Part shown: piece by piece, positions 49,525 through 62,662 of the stretch
Position numbering within the stretch: position 1 is the first letter of the stretch
How the letters are laid out: each line of letters begins with the position of its first letter
Origin: Pomacea canaliculata
Taxonomy: Eukaryota; Mollusca; Gastropoda; Architaenioglossa; Ampullariidae
DNA length: 64,000 bases
Reading direction: 5' to 3'
Assembly: GCF_003073045.1 (NCBI RefSeq)
Contig: NC_037591.1
Span: 23,531,319 to 23,595,318, forward strand
Translations under genes and position numbers: made by a program
The notes under the pieces: model-generated
What the model saw: the letters and a program-made list of their open reading frames with translations, nothing else
Databases searched by the model: none
What the model was told of the DNA's origin: nothing

Positions 49525-50374
49525 GTTCACAACCAGGACAATACTGCATAACGATTAAGGAATAATTCAAACGTTATTCAATTCTGAATTAAAATCACCG
49601 CTTTTGTAGATACCTGACAATCTTTGGTACGCCTGTTTATGTTGTTTCTTTGCCACATAATGATTATCAACTTTTGTTATTTGCAATCATATAAGCACTT
49701 AACGCAGTCTGATTGAAATCGTGAATTACACTTTACATCAAGTAAAACAGGTCCAAAATCAGCAGTAATATTTCTTAAGTCACGAAGGATACTTGGCAAT
49801 TTAGTTTTATCAGTCGATGACTCGGCAAAGAGTAGATTTCGGCGGATTTACCTTGCTGTCTATACGTCTATTTTCAAAACAACTACATACGCCATTTGCA
49901 ATTCGAAACTCGCAGCCACCAGCTTTGTAAATGTTGCTTTTAAAGTAAATCTCAAAATAAATATTTATTAAAGATATAAAACTTAATACTTTATTCCAAC
50001 ATGTAAAAAAGTAATTAATATTTATTAAGTTTACGGAATTTACTGCTAGTCTTCAACGGATGAGATCACAGAAAAGGAGGGGGGTGATGTCTTTTGAGAT
50101 TAGGCTTGAGATTCAAATCTGCTTTTATTTATTTTACGAAAACTGCATATAAAAACTAGTTTAGCCATATAATAATCACCGAAGACTAATTATTTATTTT
50201 ACAACATGCCTGAATGTTTCAAAAAAGGCATAAGGCTGTAGCGCTTCTTGATCTGTCACCCCTAGCAACATATACCGATGTAACTCGCGACGCAACACTG
50301 AAGTTGTTAGGACTGTGACCAAAGCCTGATTAGAACTTCGCACTAATTTAAACCATTCACATCTAAAGGAGAAA
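49525..50374. promoter_or_regulatory. Bidirectional upstream region, CHTOP / MNS1
   Basis: About 850 bp separate the two start codons, which point away from each other. The region must hold the 5' untranslated sequences and probably a shared promoter. A G-run (GGAGGGGGGTG, near 50076-50086) and otherwise AT-rich sequence are visible. No TATA box was assigned. Confidence 0.45.
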
Positions 50375-53300
50375 ATGGTGAGAAATTAAATTACATTTTA
50401 AAAAATGTGGTTCCTTTTTTAAATGATAGTAAATATATTGTTTGTTCATTGAGCATCGTGCACCAGTCCACGTATACTGCTCAGTTAACCATTCTCAAAC
50501 TTAGAAGTCAGTGAATAAGTGATAGCACGAATTTGGTGATAGCTTTCTCAAGAGTTACTGTAGTTTTTGAAAACGTGTTGTTTTATGTCATTACAGAAAG
50601 CATCTATAGTGTATATTGGACACGGTACAAAGTATCGTTGCAACAACTAATTAATGTCGATCGAATAGTGTCAAAAGAGACAAGGAGAAGTTTATTCTTT
50701 ATTCTGTATTTTGTTTTTGTACGATTGCATAAAAGATTAAATTGTCATCACTATCACAATGCAGACACTATATGTCATAAATCCTTAATGTTTGAGACAG
50801 TATGTCAGCAGTGTTAATTAACATTCTTCTGACCTTCGATCTCATTCAATCACTATAGCTGTTGCAGCATGAACGTTGATTTAATTACTATTATGTTTGT
50901 TTCGCCATCAACAAGGACTGCACTAGTAGTTATGTCAAACTGCTGTGAGCGTGACAGCATGAGCTTGGAGGCTTGGTTATTATCATGTTATCTTTAAGGC
51001 TGCCAGCCAAAAAGATATAAAAAGCATATTTGATGTGGTTTTTTTCACTTATTGTTTATATAGAGAGTTTCGATCAGTTCTTGCTCTGCAGCATTCATGT
51101 TTTCATTTTGGTAATACAGTACTTACTTTCTAATTTGTGGTTATCTTTCTGGTCTTGATTTTGTGTTTGTGAGCTGTTATACACGTAACAAGTACTTGTA
51201 ATGGCATGTGGAGGAAAACTGCAGCTGTCCAACATATATGTACATTCTTATAGACAAATGTGTTTTACCACATTTTATTAAAAAAAATAATAATAATAAT
51301 AAATGCAAAATTTGTAAAGCGCACACTCACACTCCTAAGGAGCATGCTTTTAAAGCTTAATAACAATAACGAAACATGGACAGTATATGAGGGACAGGAA
51401 AACAAATAACATATGAACATATAAAAGAATAAACAACCTTACTAAACAAAGAATAAAATAAAAAAGGAACCAAATAACAAGAACAAAAGTTGAGAGTAAC
51501 ATGATATTGCATAAGGAAGGGTGTGAAAAAAGGACTAGCATTATGGGAAAGGTTGTTAGGGTAATGTTTGCGGAATAGGTGTGTTTTCAGTGCACGTTTA
51601 AAGGATTCAATCGTGGGTAGGTTGTGGATATGGAAAGGGAGAGAGTTCCATTGTTTTGCTGCACAATATCTGAAAATCCTTTGGCCATATATTGTTGTTT
51701 TGGTGACAGGAAGCATAAGGAGACAATCATCAGATGAGGAGTGGAGTTGTCTATAGCTAGGATGTAAAGGAAAAGCAGTTCAGAGAAATAATCAGGGCAG
51801 GTGCCAGCAAAGAAATTAAAACACATCATGGACAGTTTGTACTGGATGCAAGAACCGATGGGAAGCCAATGTAGAAAACGAGGGAGAGGGTTGGGGTGGT
51901 CCCGTTTCCTAGCTCTAAGCACCAGATGCGCAGCAGAGTTCTGTACATTCTGGAGTTTGTGAAGAAGGTATTCAGGGCAGCCAGCAGGCAAGGAGTTGCA
52001 GAAATCAGGTCTGGATAAAACAAACAAACAGACAAGAGTGTTGGTACCGTGCGTAGACAGAATGTGATGGATGGCGCTGATCTTGCGTAGTTCATGATAG
52101 GCAGACTGACAGACAGCTGTAACTTGTTTAGCAAGAGTCATTTTTGCAGTGACAATGAATCCCAGATTCCTGATGGAGGATGCAAAGGTGATGTTAGTTT
52201 TGCCCACCTTGATGTGACTTGGTGGACAAATGAGTGAAGATGGATTTCTTCTTCTGGATCATAAGAAGGCTTCCGTTTTATCATCATTGAGTTTAAGTTT
52301 GTTTGACACCATCCAGTCTTTAACTTCATTAATACAGACTTCTATGGTGCTGGTAGCAGAGTGAGACAGCCGGTGAAGTGGAGCAGTCCAGCTGTGTATC
52401 ATCAGCATATGATTGATGAGAAATGTTGTGAGACTGGATGCAAGATGAAAGTGGCTTCGTATACAAAATGAAGAGACTGGGCCGAGTATTGAGCCTTGAG
52501 GGATGCCACAAGAAAGTGGAGCAGGGCGAGATGTTTGACCATCAACAAACACAGGATGCATCCTACCAGTGAGATAGGAGTTGAACCACACTAGTGCTGG
52601 TTCAGAAATCCTTTAGAGGGTGTGTAGTCTATGAAGGAGTAGAGAGTGGTCGATGGTGTCGAATGCAGCAGACAGGTCCAGTAGAGCTAAGGCAGAAACA
52701 TCACCACTGTCAAGAGCAGATAATATGTCAGTGGTCACTTTAATTAGTTTCAGTACTGTGAAAAGGTCTATATGCTGAGTATGGGGGATGAGCTGGTGCT
52801 CTTGTAAGTAGTCCCAGAGCTGTGTCAAAACTACTTTCTCTATGATCTTTGAGAGAAAATACAAGTTGAAAACTGGGAAATAATTGTTCCACACATTGAC
52901 ATCAAACGTGGATTTCTTAAGAAGTGGCTTCACCAGGGCACTGTTAAACAAAAATGGAAAAACATCTGATGACAAGCTGATATTTACAATGTTTGTAATG
53001 GAAGGAAATAAAATATCTAAGCATTCAAGAAGAAAACTTGTGGGCATTGGGTCTAACTGGCAAGTTGTTGGCTTGGCATTTAGAATAATCGGCTTTATAT
53101 CAGCTCAAAGACTGGTCGAAATTTGGTCATAGAGCATCCAAGAAGAATATTACAGGAGATGCTGGCAGGCACCAATAGCGAGTCCAAGGATGATCGAAAT
53201 CTTGTTAGCAAAATAGTCACAAAATACTTGTGGCTATCTGCGAAGCAGGATAGGCAGTGGGCAGTGGCATTGCCTTGCTGATTGCAGTCATTCGATTGCA

Positions 53301-56300
53301 CATGTCAAAAAGTGTTCTGGAGGAGGTGCAATTATTTATTTGGCCTGAAGATATGATATCTTGGCCTTGTTCACACATTTTGCAATGCTTCGCTTGGCGG
53401 CATTATAAATCTCTTTGTGGATGTTGAGTCCAGTCTTCTGCTAAACATGATCAGCTCGCCAGCCAGTATGCTTCAGGTCACTGAGCTCAACATGGACCTG
53501 TGAATACCAAGGTGCATATTTGGACTGGCGCATCAGACGTCGAGACACTGGGGCATGGTCATCAACAACTGTATGCAAAACACAGTTAGGTTGCTCAGCA
53601 GCTGAAGCAGGGCCATTTGCAGTTGTGCTTTGAATGCAACTATATCAACACTGTGTAACAGACGAGTGAGTCAAAAAACTGGAAAATCTTTATTCTATGC
53701 CAATGTCCGTGTCACTTGGGTAGATTTATGTCCACATATAAATTTTCATGTGATGAGCAAAATCTTTTTTTTTTGTTGGTCAGTAAATAATTTTTTTTTT
53801 TAAATGGAGGACAGGGGAAAATTTGATGATGCTTTTTCTTTCTCCAAATCATGTTTGCTCTTCAGCAGTGTTTTCACTTTCTGACATCAGTCTTTTAAGT
53901 GTGTTTATTAATGATAATGATGATTATGATGGTGATGATAATTTGATGCTTATATAGTATGGAATATCAATATGTGGCTGTGCTCTCTTCACTTCACATT
54001 ATCAGACTAAGCATCAGGAATATTCTTTGTGAAGAAGTTGATGAGGAAGGCTCTTGAAATAGCACTCCCTGTCCATCTCTCTCTTGCACAAATATTGCAT
54101 ACATCTTAACCATCAGCAAACTGCAGTGTAAAAGATGTTTGAATCACTTAACTCATTTTGTTGTCTGCTAAATTTACCTTCCCAAAAAGGGGAAATTGAG
54201 TTGGGCATTTGATAAAAATGTCAGACACGACATTCAAATGTAGGTCATATATGTCTTGTTGATATCTTACTTGACATGAAATTTCCCATGCAAGAACCAC
54301 AAATATTAAACTGCCTTGTTTTTTTATACCTTATACATTGTTATAATGATTTGTTAAAGTAAGGGTTGTTTTCCAGCTTAGTTTATTTTTAGGTTAGAGG
54401 AATGGTCAGCGATCAAGTGAGAAAATTTACTGTATTCTACAGGCTCTTCGCATAACAGAAAGTCGGCGAAACAAACTCGCGGAAAATGCCCGTGCGATTG
54501 AGCAAGAGCGAGAGATGGCTATTAAAAGACTTGAACGTGAGTGTGTAGCAAAAAATGTCATGCTTTGTGAAGAACGAGTGGCTGACAAACGACTGATACG
54601 CCAGATGCAGCAGATGCAAATGGAAAGGGATATGCAAGATTCCATCCTGAAAGTAAGTTTGTTGTTTTCGTTTTTAATCTAAACTGTCATATGTATATAT
54701 GAGCCATTTATAGGACTTGAAATAAAAAGCTAGAAATGTTTAAAACAATAGCTTACCTTGATGGTATTATATACCAAAGAAAATTATATGAATTAGAGAC
54801 TGAATAAAAAGCAAGCAAATAATCTTAATGCCATTTGTGGATTTTGAGAAGGCTTTTGACTCCGTAGACAGGGAAACCATCTGGAAGTTGATGCAGCACA
54901 ACGGATTTCCACCAAAATTCATTTCCATAATCAAGCAGCTGTATGAGGACTCGACATGCCGAGTGATCCACAATGGGAAGCTGACCGATCCCTTCGCAGT
55001 GAGGACTAGAGTTAGGCAAGGTTGTATGCTCTTGCCGACAGTCTTCCTCATCGTCATAGATTGGATCATGAGAAGCACAACCTCTAACAGCAACATGGGC
55101 ATTCAATGGACCCTCTACATGTAACTTGAACCTGTTGTTCCACAAGCAGCAACATGCACAGACAAAGCTCACTTGTCTCTCAGAAGCAGCAGCAATGACT
55201 TGCCTGACAATCAACAGCAAGAAGACGGAGGCAATGCAGGTCAACACCAAGCAAGAACCCCCACTCCAATTACATGGGGAATGTATTACAGAGACTGACT
55301 GTTTATCCTACCTTAGAAGCATAGTCAGCAAAGATGGAGGTGCAAAGCCAAATAACTAAAGCCAGGCTTGCATTCCACATCCTGTGACCTATCTGGAACT
55401 CCAAAAGCTTTATCTCTACACACCAAGATTCGCGTCTTCAATGCAAGCATAAAATCAGTCCATCTATATGGATCTGAGACATGGCATTTGACAAACACCA
55501 TCACCAACAAGATTCAGACATTCATTAACAGATGCGCCACATCTTCAATATCAGATGTCCTGAGAAGATCTCCAATACAGACCTGTGGAATTGAGAACCA
55601 ACCAAAAACCTGCCAACCAAGACATCAAGAAGCGGAAGTGTGGCTGTAGCAGTCACACCCTGCAAAAGCCAGCTAACAATATAACGAGACAAGCTCTGGG
55701 CTGGAACCCACAGGGGCGGCGTAGGGTTGGGAAACCCAGACAGACATGGAGGAATTGGTCCACAGCGAGGCGGAGGAAGCTGGAATGACATGGTCCCAAC
55801 TGGGAAGGGGCATCCAGAACCAGATCGGATAGCATGAGGTAGTTGCAGCCCTATAAGCTCCACTGGGAGTGAAAAGGAATAAGAAGAAGACACATTATTT
55901 TCACATCTAGCTTTCACTCTTCAACAAAAAAACAAAAAACAAAAAATCCAGTGCATTCATTACTACAGAACAAAGGGATGAAAATAAGTCAAGAAAGGAA
56001 TATTAGATCATCTATACGCAGATGATAGTTGATATTTTTACAGGGAATTTTTTATTTTTAAGATACTGGATTAGCAAAGAGAAAATGGCAATCTGCACCT
56101 CTACAACATCAAATCAAAGGTTGTAATTTATTACTCAGCAGTGAAGGATTGTAAAATCAGTTCAGTACTAAAATGTATAAACATATGCTTGAGTCCAAGT
56201 TTATTGCCTTGGTTTAAAGGTTTTCCTTTTTATTTACAGGCTGAACGAGACCGAATGCTTCGAGAACAGCAGTTAGCACAAGAAGAGAGCCTTGCTAGAG

Positions 56301-59300
56301 AGCTAGAGCGACGTAAATATGAGCAATTGAAAGATGAAAAGATACGTCAGCAAATAAGAGAGACAAGGTAAAGCTGGGGATGCTGGTGATTGCATGAAGA
56401 ATATATATATATGCTTAAAGATGGGGAAAGCAAATGGGAAGCTACATCTGCTGGTTGTGCTAAATAAAGTGTATGACCAGAGCATGAATAACAAAGTGAT
56501 TAGATGTCTGACAAGGCTGATTTCTAGCAGTATTAACTAAAAGCAAATAAATAGTAGAACTGACTGTAATGTATGTCTTAGTTATGAACTGCGTGAGCTG
56601 GAGGCAAAGTTGAAAGCAGCCTATATGAACAAAGAACGAGCTGCTCAGATGGCAGAAAAGGAGGCACACAAGTATGATGAAATGGTAAGAGCCAACAAGA
56701 CTCATTCTTTCTAAAAGAAAGAAATGACTACACAACAGAACTTATATTTACGTCAAACATTCTTAATTAATATGGTGAATAAAGTAAATATGTGATTATC
56801 CATAACTTCTTTATAAGTTATAATTCCCCCTCTTTAAATTTTTGTGCTGGTTAACAGTTTGAAAAGGTGAAATTACTATTGTTGTACCAATATTTCCACT
56901 TCTGGTGAATCAAATATTAGCAGTCCTTTCACAAAACACCTTAACCAGGTAGGTGGAGTGGACATCATGTAAGTCCTGAAGTATGGTATAATTAGTAAAT
57001 TTACCAGAGTGTGTTTGGTTGAAGGAAATTTCAAACTATATTTCTTAGCATGTTAGCCATGAAATTAAAATATTACTCATATTGGATTTGAAAAAGGTTA
57101 TAATATTTTTGAATCTAGACTGCTTTTAGAGCCCTGCAAACAAGTGTGTAATAGTTGCAATGGCATATGTTTTAAAGGCACTTTAGTCAGGTTTGTGGGT
57201 TATGGTAGGTGCATAATGTTATAGTGTATGATAGACATTTTCACCATGTAAATAAATAAGTTAAAATATTGGTAACGTACGTGTAACTAAATTTATTTTC
57301 TTTAATTTTTTTTAAAATTTAATAATCATTTGGGTACTTGATAAATATCTTTACACAGTAGTTTTTATCTGTTATTGGTATTTATGGTAAGAAATAATTA
57401 TTTTGTGGTGACAACATTCTTTTACTTGATTTGTTGTAGAAACGAGACTCAGAAATTATCAGACAGATGAAAGAACAGAATGAGCGAGCACAGGAAGCAG
57501 AAAGAGAGCGTGAAATAGAGCAGTACAAAGAGATGGTGCGTTACCAGCAAGAGCTTGAAAGACAGCTTGAGGAACAAGAGGAGAAGCGTCAGCGAGCCTA
57601 TGAAGAGTTCCTCAAAGATAAACTCATGATTGATGAGATTGTACGCAAAATTTATGAAGAAGATCAAAGGTCTGTAGCTATCACTTAAAACTCTTTAATT
57701 TACATTCACATTAACTACTAATTTCCTGTGAAAAAAATGTGAAAGATTTAGTTTGCTTACTACAAAGCTATTAATTTTCAGAGAGAGAGAGAGGGATATG
57801 GAAAAGAAGAAGATGACACAGAAGTACATTGCAGAGTTCAAGCGGGCACAGGAAGAATGGAAACAAAAGGAAAAAGCCAAGATGGAAGAAGAAAACCGTA
57901 GGATAATGGCCTTTGCCAAGATGGTGCGAGATCGTGAAGCAGGGCATGAAGCAGAGAAGAGAGAAAGGGAGGAAGCTCTAGGTCGTGTTCAGAAAGCTGT
58001 AAGTGTCTTTTGTCTTGTTTTTACACATCATTTGCAGTGCAGAAATGTATTTAGAACTCAGAATTGTAAGGCTTTGATTTGGATGTCTTGATGAAAACTT
58101 TTATAAAACAATGAAATAAGGAAAAGGGTGTTTGAGTTAGATTTTTACAAGTATCAATACTCAAGGGAAATTGCGAGTGTTTCCTAATGGTAAAAGTCAC
58201 TGCTGTTCAAGTGCTTATTCTTAAATCCTCATGTGAGGAAAAAGACATTGCAATCATCAGTATGGATGTTTGTGTAGCTGACTGTATATACATATGTGTG
58301 TGTGTATAGGAATGCTTTTTTTTTGTATTTGCCATCAGTTTAAACATTTTATCTGTACATTTGTTTTCTTTGCTTCCAGCTTTCAGAAGAGATTGCACGC
58401 AAGGAGGCTGAGCGAGAAGAGATGGAACGAGTGCGGTTGGAGTTGTACCTCGAAGAACAAGAAGAGAAAGAAAGGCAGAAAGAAATGGTGAGATTTCTTA
58501 TCTGGATTTCCATTTGTTTTTCGCTTACTGAATTGAATTTTATCTTTCTCTCTTTAGATTGTGACTTACAATTCACAAAAGGTTAAGAGCCAGTGGCAGT
58601 TTTTGGGTATGGAATATAAATTAAATCCTGTGGTAGAGCACTGTGCAGTTAACTGGAAACTACAAAGTGTAACAGTACACTATAATTGAATTTTCAGTCT
58701 CCCACAATGTTTTAAAAATGTACAAACTTCACAGAAAACAAATTGAAAAATACATTTTGCTAACTACACTGCATTATTATATTAATTTGTATTATAATAT
58801 AAATTATACACAATATTAATAGCATAAAATTAGTTCTGCTTCATGTTAGAAATTGTTTATTGAGAAAGACTTAATATTCCAGGAGGTATTTTCGCTATCT
58901 GTTTTCTACCCTATTTAAAATTATCATTTATTTTTGTGTGTAGAATTAGAATCAGTTTTGCTGTTGTTGTTGTCAGTTTTTGATATATAACATGCATCTT
59001 TAAGCTGCAATTTATTTTGGTCTATGTTTCAGATGGACGTAGAGCTGAGACTGCGACAGAAGCTGGAAATGCAGGGTACACATGCACGTCAGATGCAGTA
59101 CAAAGCCTTGAGAGTTCAGGCTGAGAAGGAGGAAGAAGAGCAGTTCCAGAAGCAGGTCAGTTTTGAGAGAGAACATGATTGTGTCATATATATGACAGAT
59201 TAGTCCACACAGTGTGCATATGTGTGGATACTTTTAAGCATGGTTTCTTTTTGTGTCTGTATCTCACACACTTATATTCATTCTCAAATGATGTGTAGTC

Positions 59301-59900
59301 TTTTTCGATGGCTAGATAAACCATGATAATACCTAAACTTGCTGCCTCTACACCTTTCCCAGATGCTTGCCAAGTTTGCTGAGGATGATCGCATAGAGCA
59401 GATGAATGCCAGCAAGCGACGCATGAAACTGCTTGAGCACAAGCGTGCAGTGGAACGCCTTATGGAGGAACGACGAAGGCAATTTGCTGCTGAACGTGAG
59501 CGTGAAGTCCTGCAGCGTGAAGAGGAACAGAAGATGGAACAGTTCCGCCGACAGATTATTGAAGAGGAACGCAGGCGCCTCCTACGTGAACATGCCACCC
59601 GCTTACTTGGATATTTGCCTAAGGTTTTCACATTTTTCTATATAAATGTTCAAAGAATCCTATCCGTCACACAGCTGTTTCAAGAATTTGAAGTAATTTT
59701 ACAATGCCCAAGCTTTCAATATTGCCATACAGAATGATAGGATTTTACCTTTGCTTCCATCTTAGAGTAAGATTTGCATTTTTCAGGGAGTCATTCAAGG
59801 GGATGAAGACCTGGAGATGCTGGGACCAGAGTTCAAGCAAGCATATGCTCAACGCCAGGTGGACCCTTTTGATGATGAGGGTTGGAATCAACCTCAGTAG
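50375..59900 (+). CDS. MNS1: Meiosis-specific nuclear structural protein 1 (ciliary)
   Basis: Nine exons join in frame: 54443-54652, 56240-56367, 56582-56684, 57440-57669, 57782-57998, 58380-58487, 59033-59155, 59363-59623 and 59787-59900. They encode 497 aa. An ATG immediately followed by a GTGAGA donor (50375-50377) supplies a one-codon first coding exon, giving 498 aa, close to the vertebrate length of about 495. The protein is almost entirely charged coiled coil. Diagnostic matches to MNS1 include LKAAYMNKERAAQ, KLMIDEIVRKIYEEDQ, MLAKFAEDDRIE, LLEHKRAVERL and HATRLLGYLPK. MNS1 is a microtubule inner protein of motile cilia and sperm flagella and is needed for left-right patterning in vertebrates. 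Intron 1 holds an antisense LINE; intron 2 holds a sense LINE. The initiating exon is the weakest part of the model. Confidence 0.93.
51284..53620 (-). mobile_element. L2/CR1-like LINE, 5'-truncated
   Basis: Minus-strand reverse-transcriptase motifs in order: LKHTGWRAD and KEIYNAAKRSIAKCVNKAK (about 53500-53350), LALLDLSAAFDTIDHSLLL (about 52700-52640), SCGIPQGSILGP (about 52510), YADDTQLD (about 52400), and thumb/C-terminal sequence to about 51570 (ILATHG-type, RIFRYCAAKQWNSLP). The 3' end near 51300 shows TGTAAAGCGC in plus orientation next to an (AAT)n/A-rich stretch, as in L2/CR1 tails. The frame is interrupted several times, so it is inactive. It sits antisense in MNS1 intron 1. Confidence 0.85.
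54790..55885 (+). mobile_element. LINE reverse-transcriptase fragment (RTE/I-like)
   Basis: Starts abruptly in the reverse transcriptase at MPFVDFEKAFDSVDRETIW and continues through CRVIHNGKLTDPF and VRQGC. After frame changes it continues through INSKKTEAMQVN, SKDGG, YGSETWHL and TFINRC to an ARQALGWNPQGRRRVGKPR-like C terminus near 55740. The [FY]xDD segment is lost or disrupted. 5'-truncated and degenerate, in sense orientation in MNS1 intron 2. The family is different from the LINE in intron 1; the clade name is tentative. Confidence 0.8.
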
Positions 59901-62662
59901 CATGTTATCTGGCTTTGCCTTTTGCTAGTTTTGAACAGTCAGTCCAAGAATTGGGAGATGGTGTCTTGCCATCATTGAAAACACCACGTCAACTTCATCT
60001 TCAGATTTTAAATCCTTTCAAGATTATTCCAAAACACAGAAACCCTTTTGATCTACTTGTTTAGTCATTGTGAAGAATGCATTTGTCTGCAGATATGTTC
60101 TTCCTGTTGTATTTGTGGTGACAAAGAGATCTGTGAAGCACTTATTTATGGCAGGGATTTCTGGACTGGAGCGTTTTCTTTGATTTCAGATGTGAGAAAA
60201 ATCAGTTAATCATGAAAATATAAAATTTATTTTCTTCTGATTCAAGTGTGATCTCCATTTGTCATTTTCTTTTAGGACAGTCCAAAGTGATGTGAATTAC
60301 AGAAAGTCTGTCTGCCTACTGAATATATGCATTTTGATGGAATGTAACAGATCATTAATAGCAAAATAATTTCTGTTGGTTGTTAGAAAATGCATCACTC
60401 TGGTCATTTCATACAATAATTGTCATAGATTGGGCTGCATTTGGAGTTGATTCTGTACGTATTGCATTATATCTTTTAAATCAACATTCCAATCTTAGTG
60501 AATCTTTACATGGAGACATATATAATACTCCAACAAACCCCTTCCCGGGTCCATAAATTGGAAGTATTTACACAGTAATTTTGGTATGTTATTTATATTT
60601 GGTGAAGATGTCAACTTGAAAGTTAGAGTATTTGTTACCTGTGTGCAGATTCTGTGTTAACATGAACTAAATGTGCACAGCGTCTATATTAACTTGAAAG
60701 GGATTGGAAACTGCTGAACTATCTTGAAAGTTATTAGACACGATAAGTGAAAATCATTTTCTGAAAGAGCATTAAATTTTCTCACAAGCATATTTGTGCC
60801 ACAATGCTATTTACAGAGTTGGCATAAAATTATGTTAGTCTTTTTCAGGAAGACTTGTGAATATAATGTTTGCATAGTTTTTATCACCTGCAGCAACCTC
60901 GCAATGAATGGTCGTTGAAGAAAAGGGAATAATAAAGACTAAGCGCTTGGTGAATTGTAAATACATATTTTTAAATAGGCTTAAATCTACACAAATAATA
61001 AAGCAAACTATCATGTTCATTTTGCACGACTTTGTAAATTTTTTTGAAGTGCTGTTTTAGCTGGATTTTTCCTAACATCAGCCCTTCCCTCCCCTACCCT
61101 AGAAATTTTTTATTTTCAATGCAGTACATGTTTGAGATGTTTTGTTCATATTAAATAAGTTAAGGGTGAATCAAACATGACAAGTAGTGTCATGGAAAAT
61201 ACCCTTCCAAAACATTTCAGAGGAGTACTGCCCTACTCATCTCTGTAAATGTTGAAAAGGTTTATATATGTGTAAAACTCAAAGTGATTCGATTTTGTTA
61301 ACAAAGATCTTTTCCCTACCAAGTTTTAAATCTGTATTCTTTAACTCATTCAACAGTATGGGTGTATCAATAGAATTAAGCTGTATCTATGAAGATGCTT
61401 ATACTTGTGGGTGTGAAGTGTGTAGAAAGAGAATATGCCATTTTATGGCATTTTCCCTATTCATCTGCATAAAATTTGTATAATTTTCTCAGAAAATGAC
61501 CACCGGGTAAGAAGAGAGTGTGGAAATACTAGGGTGTTGGTTCTCACAGTTTATTTAAGCCATCTGCATAAGTTGATTTGCAGATACGAGTCTGAGGATA
61601 GCCACTAAAATGGTCACGGCCCAGGTGTGGCAGATTTCAAATGGCAACATTAGGTCTCCAGCCACAAGTCATCCATAACTTAATCTTTAAATTACCTGAT
61701 CCTTCCCATCCCAACCTTGAAATGTTTCTCAGATCTAGTGAGTGGTGTAACAGACATGTTACTTTTTCAAAGCTGTTGCGTCTGACAACTAGTCTGTGTA
61801 AAATCCATCCTTCCCTGTCTCTCTATTCTTTTAAAAAAAAATCTGATACTGCAAATTTCCAGTTGTACTGAAGTTGGTGCAAGAAATAACTTGGTAGTTT
61901 TGGTTGGTTTGTCACAGGTAAGTGAAGCAGAAATTGCTTATGAAGGAGCATACTATGTTTGTATCTATATGATGTTGTCTTTGCGGAGTTTGCCTCACAT
62001 GCATTAGTCTCAGAATGAACAGTCTATAAAGTAAAAGGAATAACTAAGCCTAAGAACTTGCTATCCTGTAAATAACCTATTTTTAAATAGGATAAAATGT
62101 TCACCTCTGTCAAGTCATAATCACATGCTGCAAAATCTTCAATGGGTTTTCAACACTTACATCTGCTGGGCAGTGTTTTCACCACATGCTCAATTCAGTT
62201 TGTAAACCATGCTGAATATTAATCTGCATCATGAAACATATGCATAGCTCAGTCATGTATTCATACCTGTACCATCACAACAAACATGCACATATGGACA
62301 TTATCTCACAAAATAGTCTTCCTATCGTAATATCTGACATACTAAACCATATCCATGCAGACAGCTACATGTTCCATCACACAAACCTACTACTGCAAGC
62401 AATGTGTTCAATTTTGGATGGTAAAACTATCGTTAAAAGCTGCATATATTCAAACCATAAGATATACACACAGAATACAATGTAATTAGTGAATCAATAT
62501 GACATAAATGTAAATAAATTCTTTGGAAGTTTATAGTCAACAACAAACTACAATCTATAGCAAACGAACTATTATGCGATCATCACAAAATCATGGGAGG
62601 TTTTGCCCATCAGAGCTGAGATATCAGTATTACATCTTTCACTAACTGCAATTCGTCCACAA
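59901..62662. other. Convergent 3' regions of MNS1 and the LRR gene
   Basis: AT-rich, non-coding. The left part is probable MNS1 3' untranslated sequence. The right part probably belongs to the minus-strand LRR gene, with a minus-strand AATAAA at 61555-61550. CTTTACAT.GAGA-type and TTTTTAAATAGG strings recur near 60970 and 62080, hinting at a weak duplication. No other gene was seen. Confidence 0.4.
60931..61002 (+). terminator. Candidate MNS1 polyadenylation signals
   Basis: AATAAA at 60931-60936 and 60997-61002, roughly 1 kb past the stop codon. Which one is used cannot be told from sequence alone. Confidence 0.4.
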
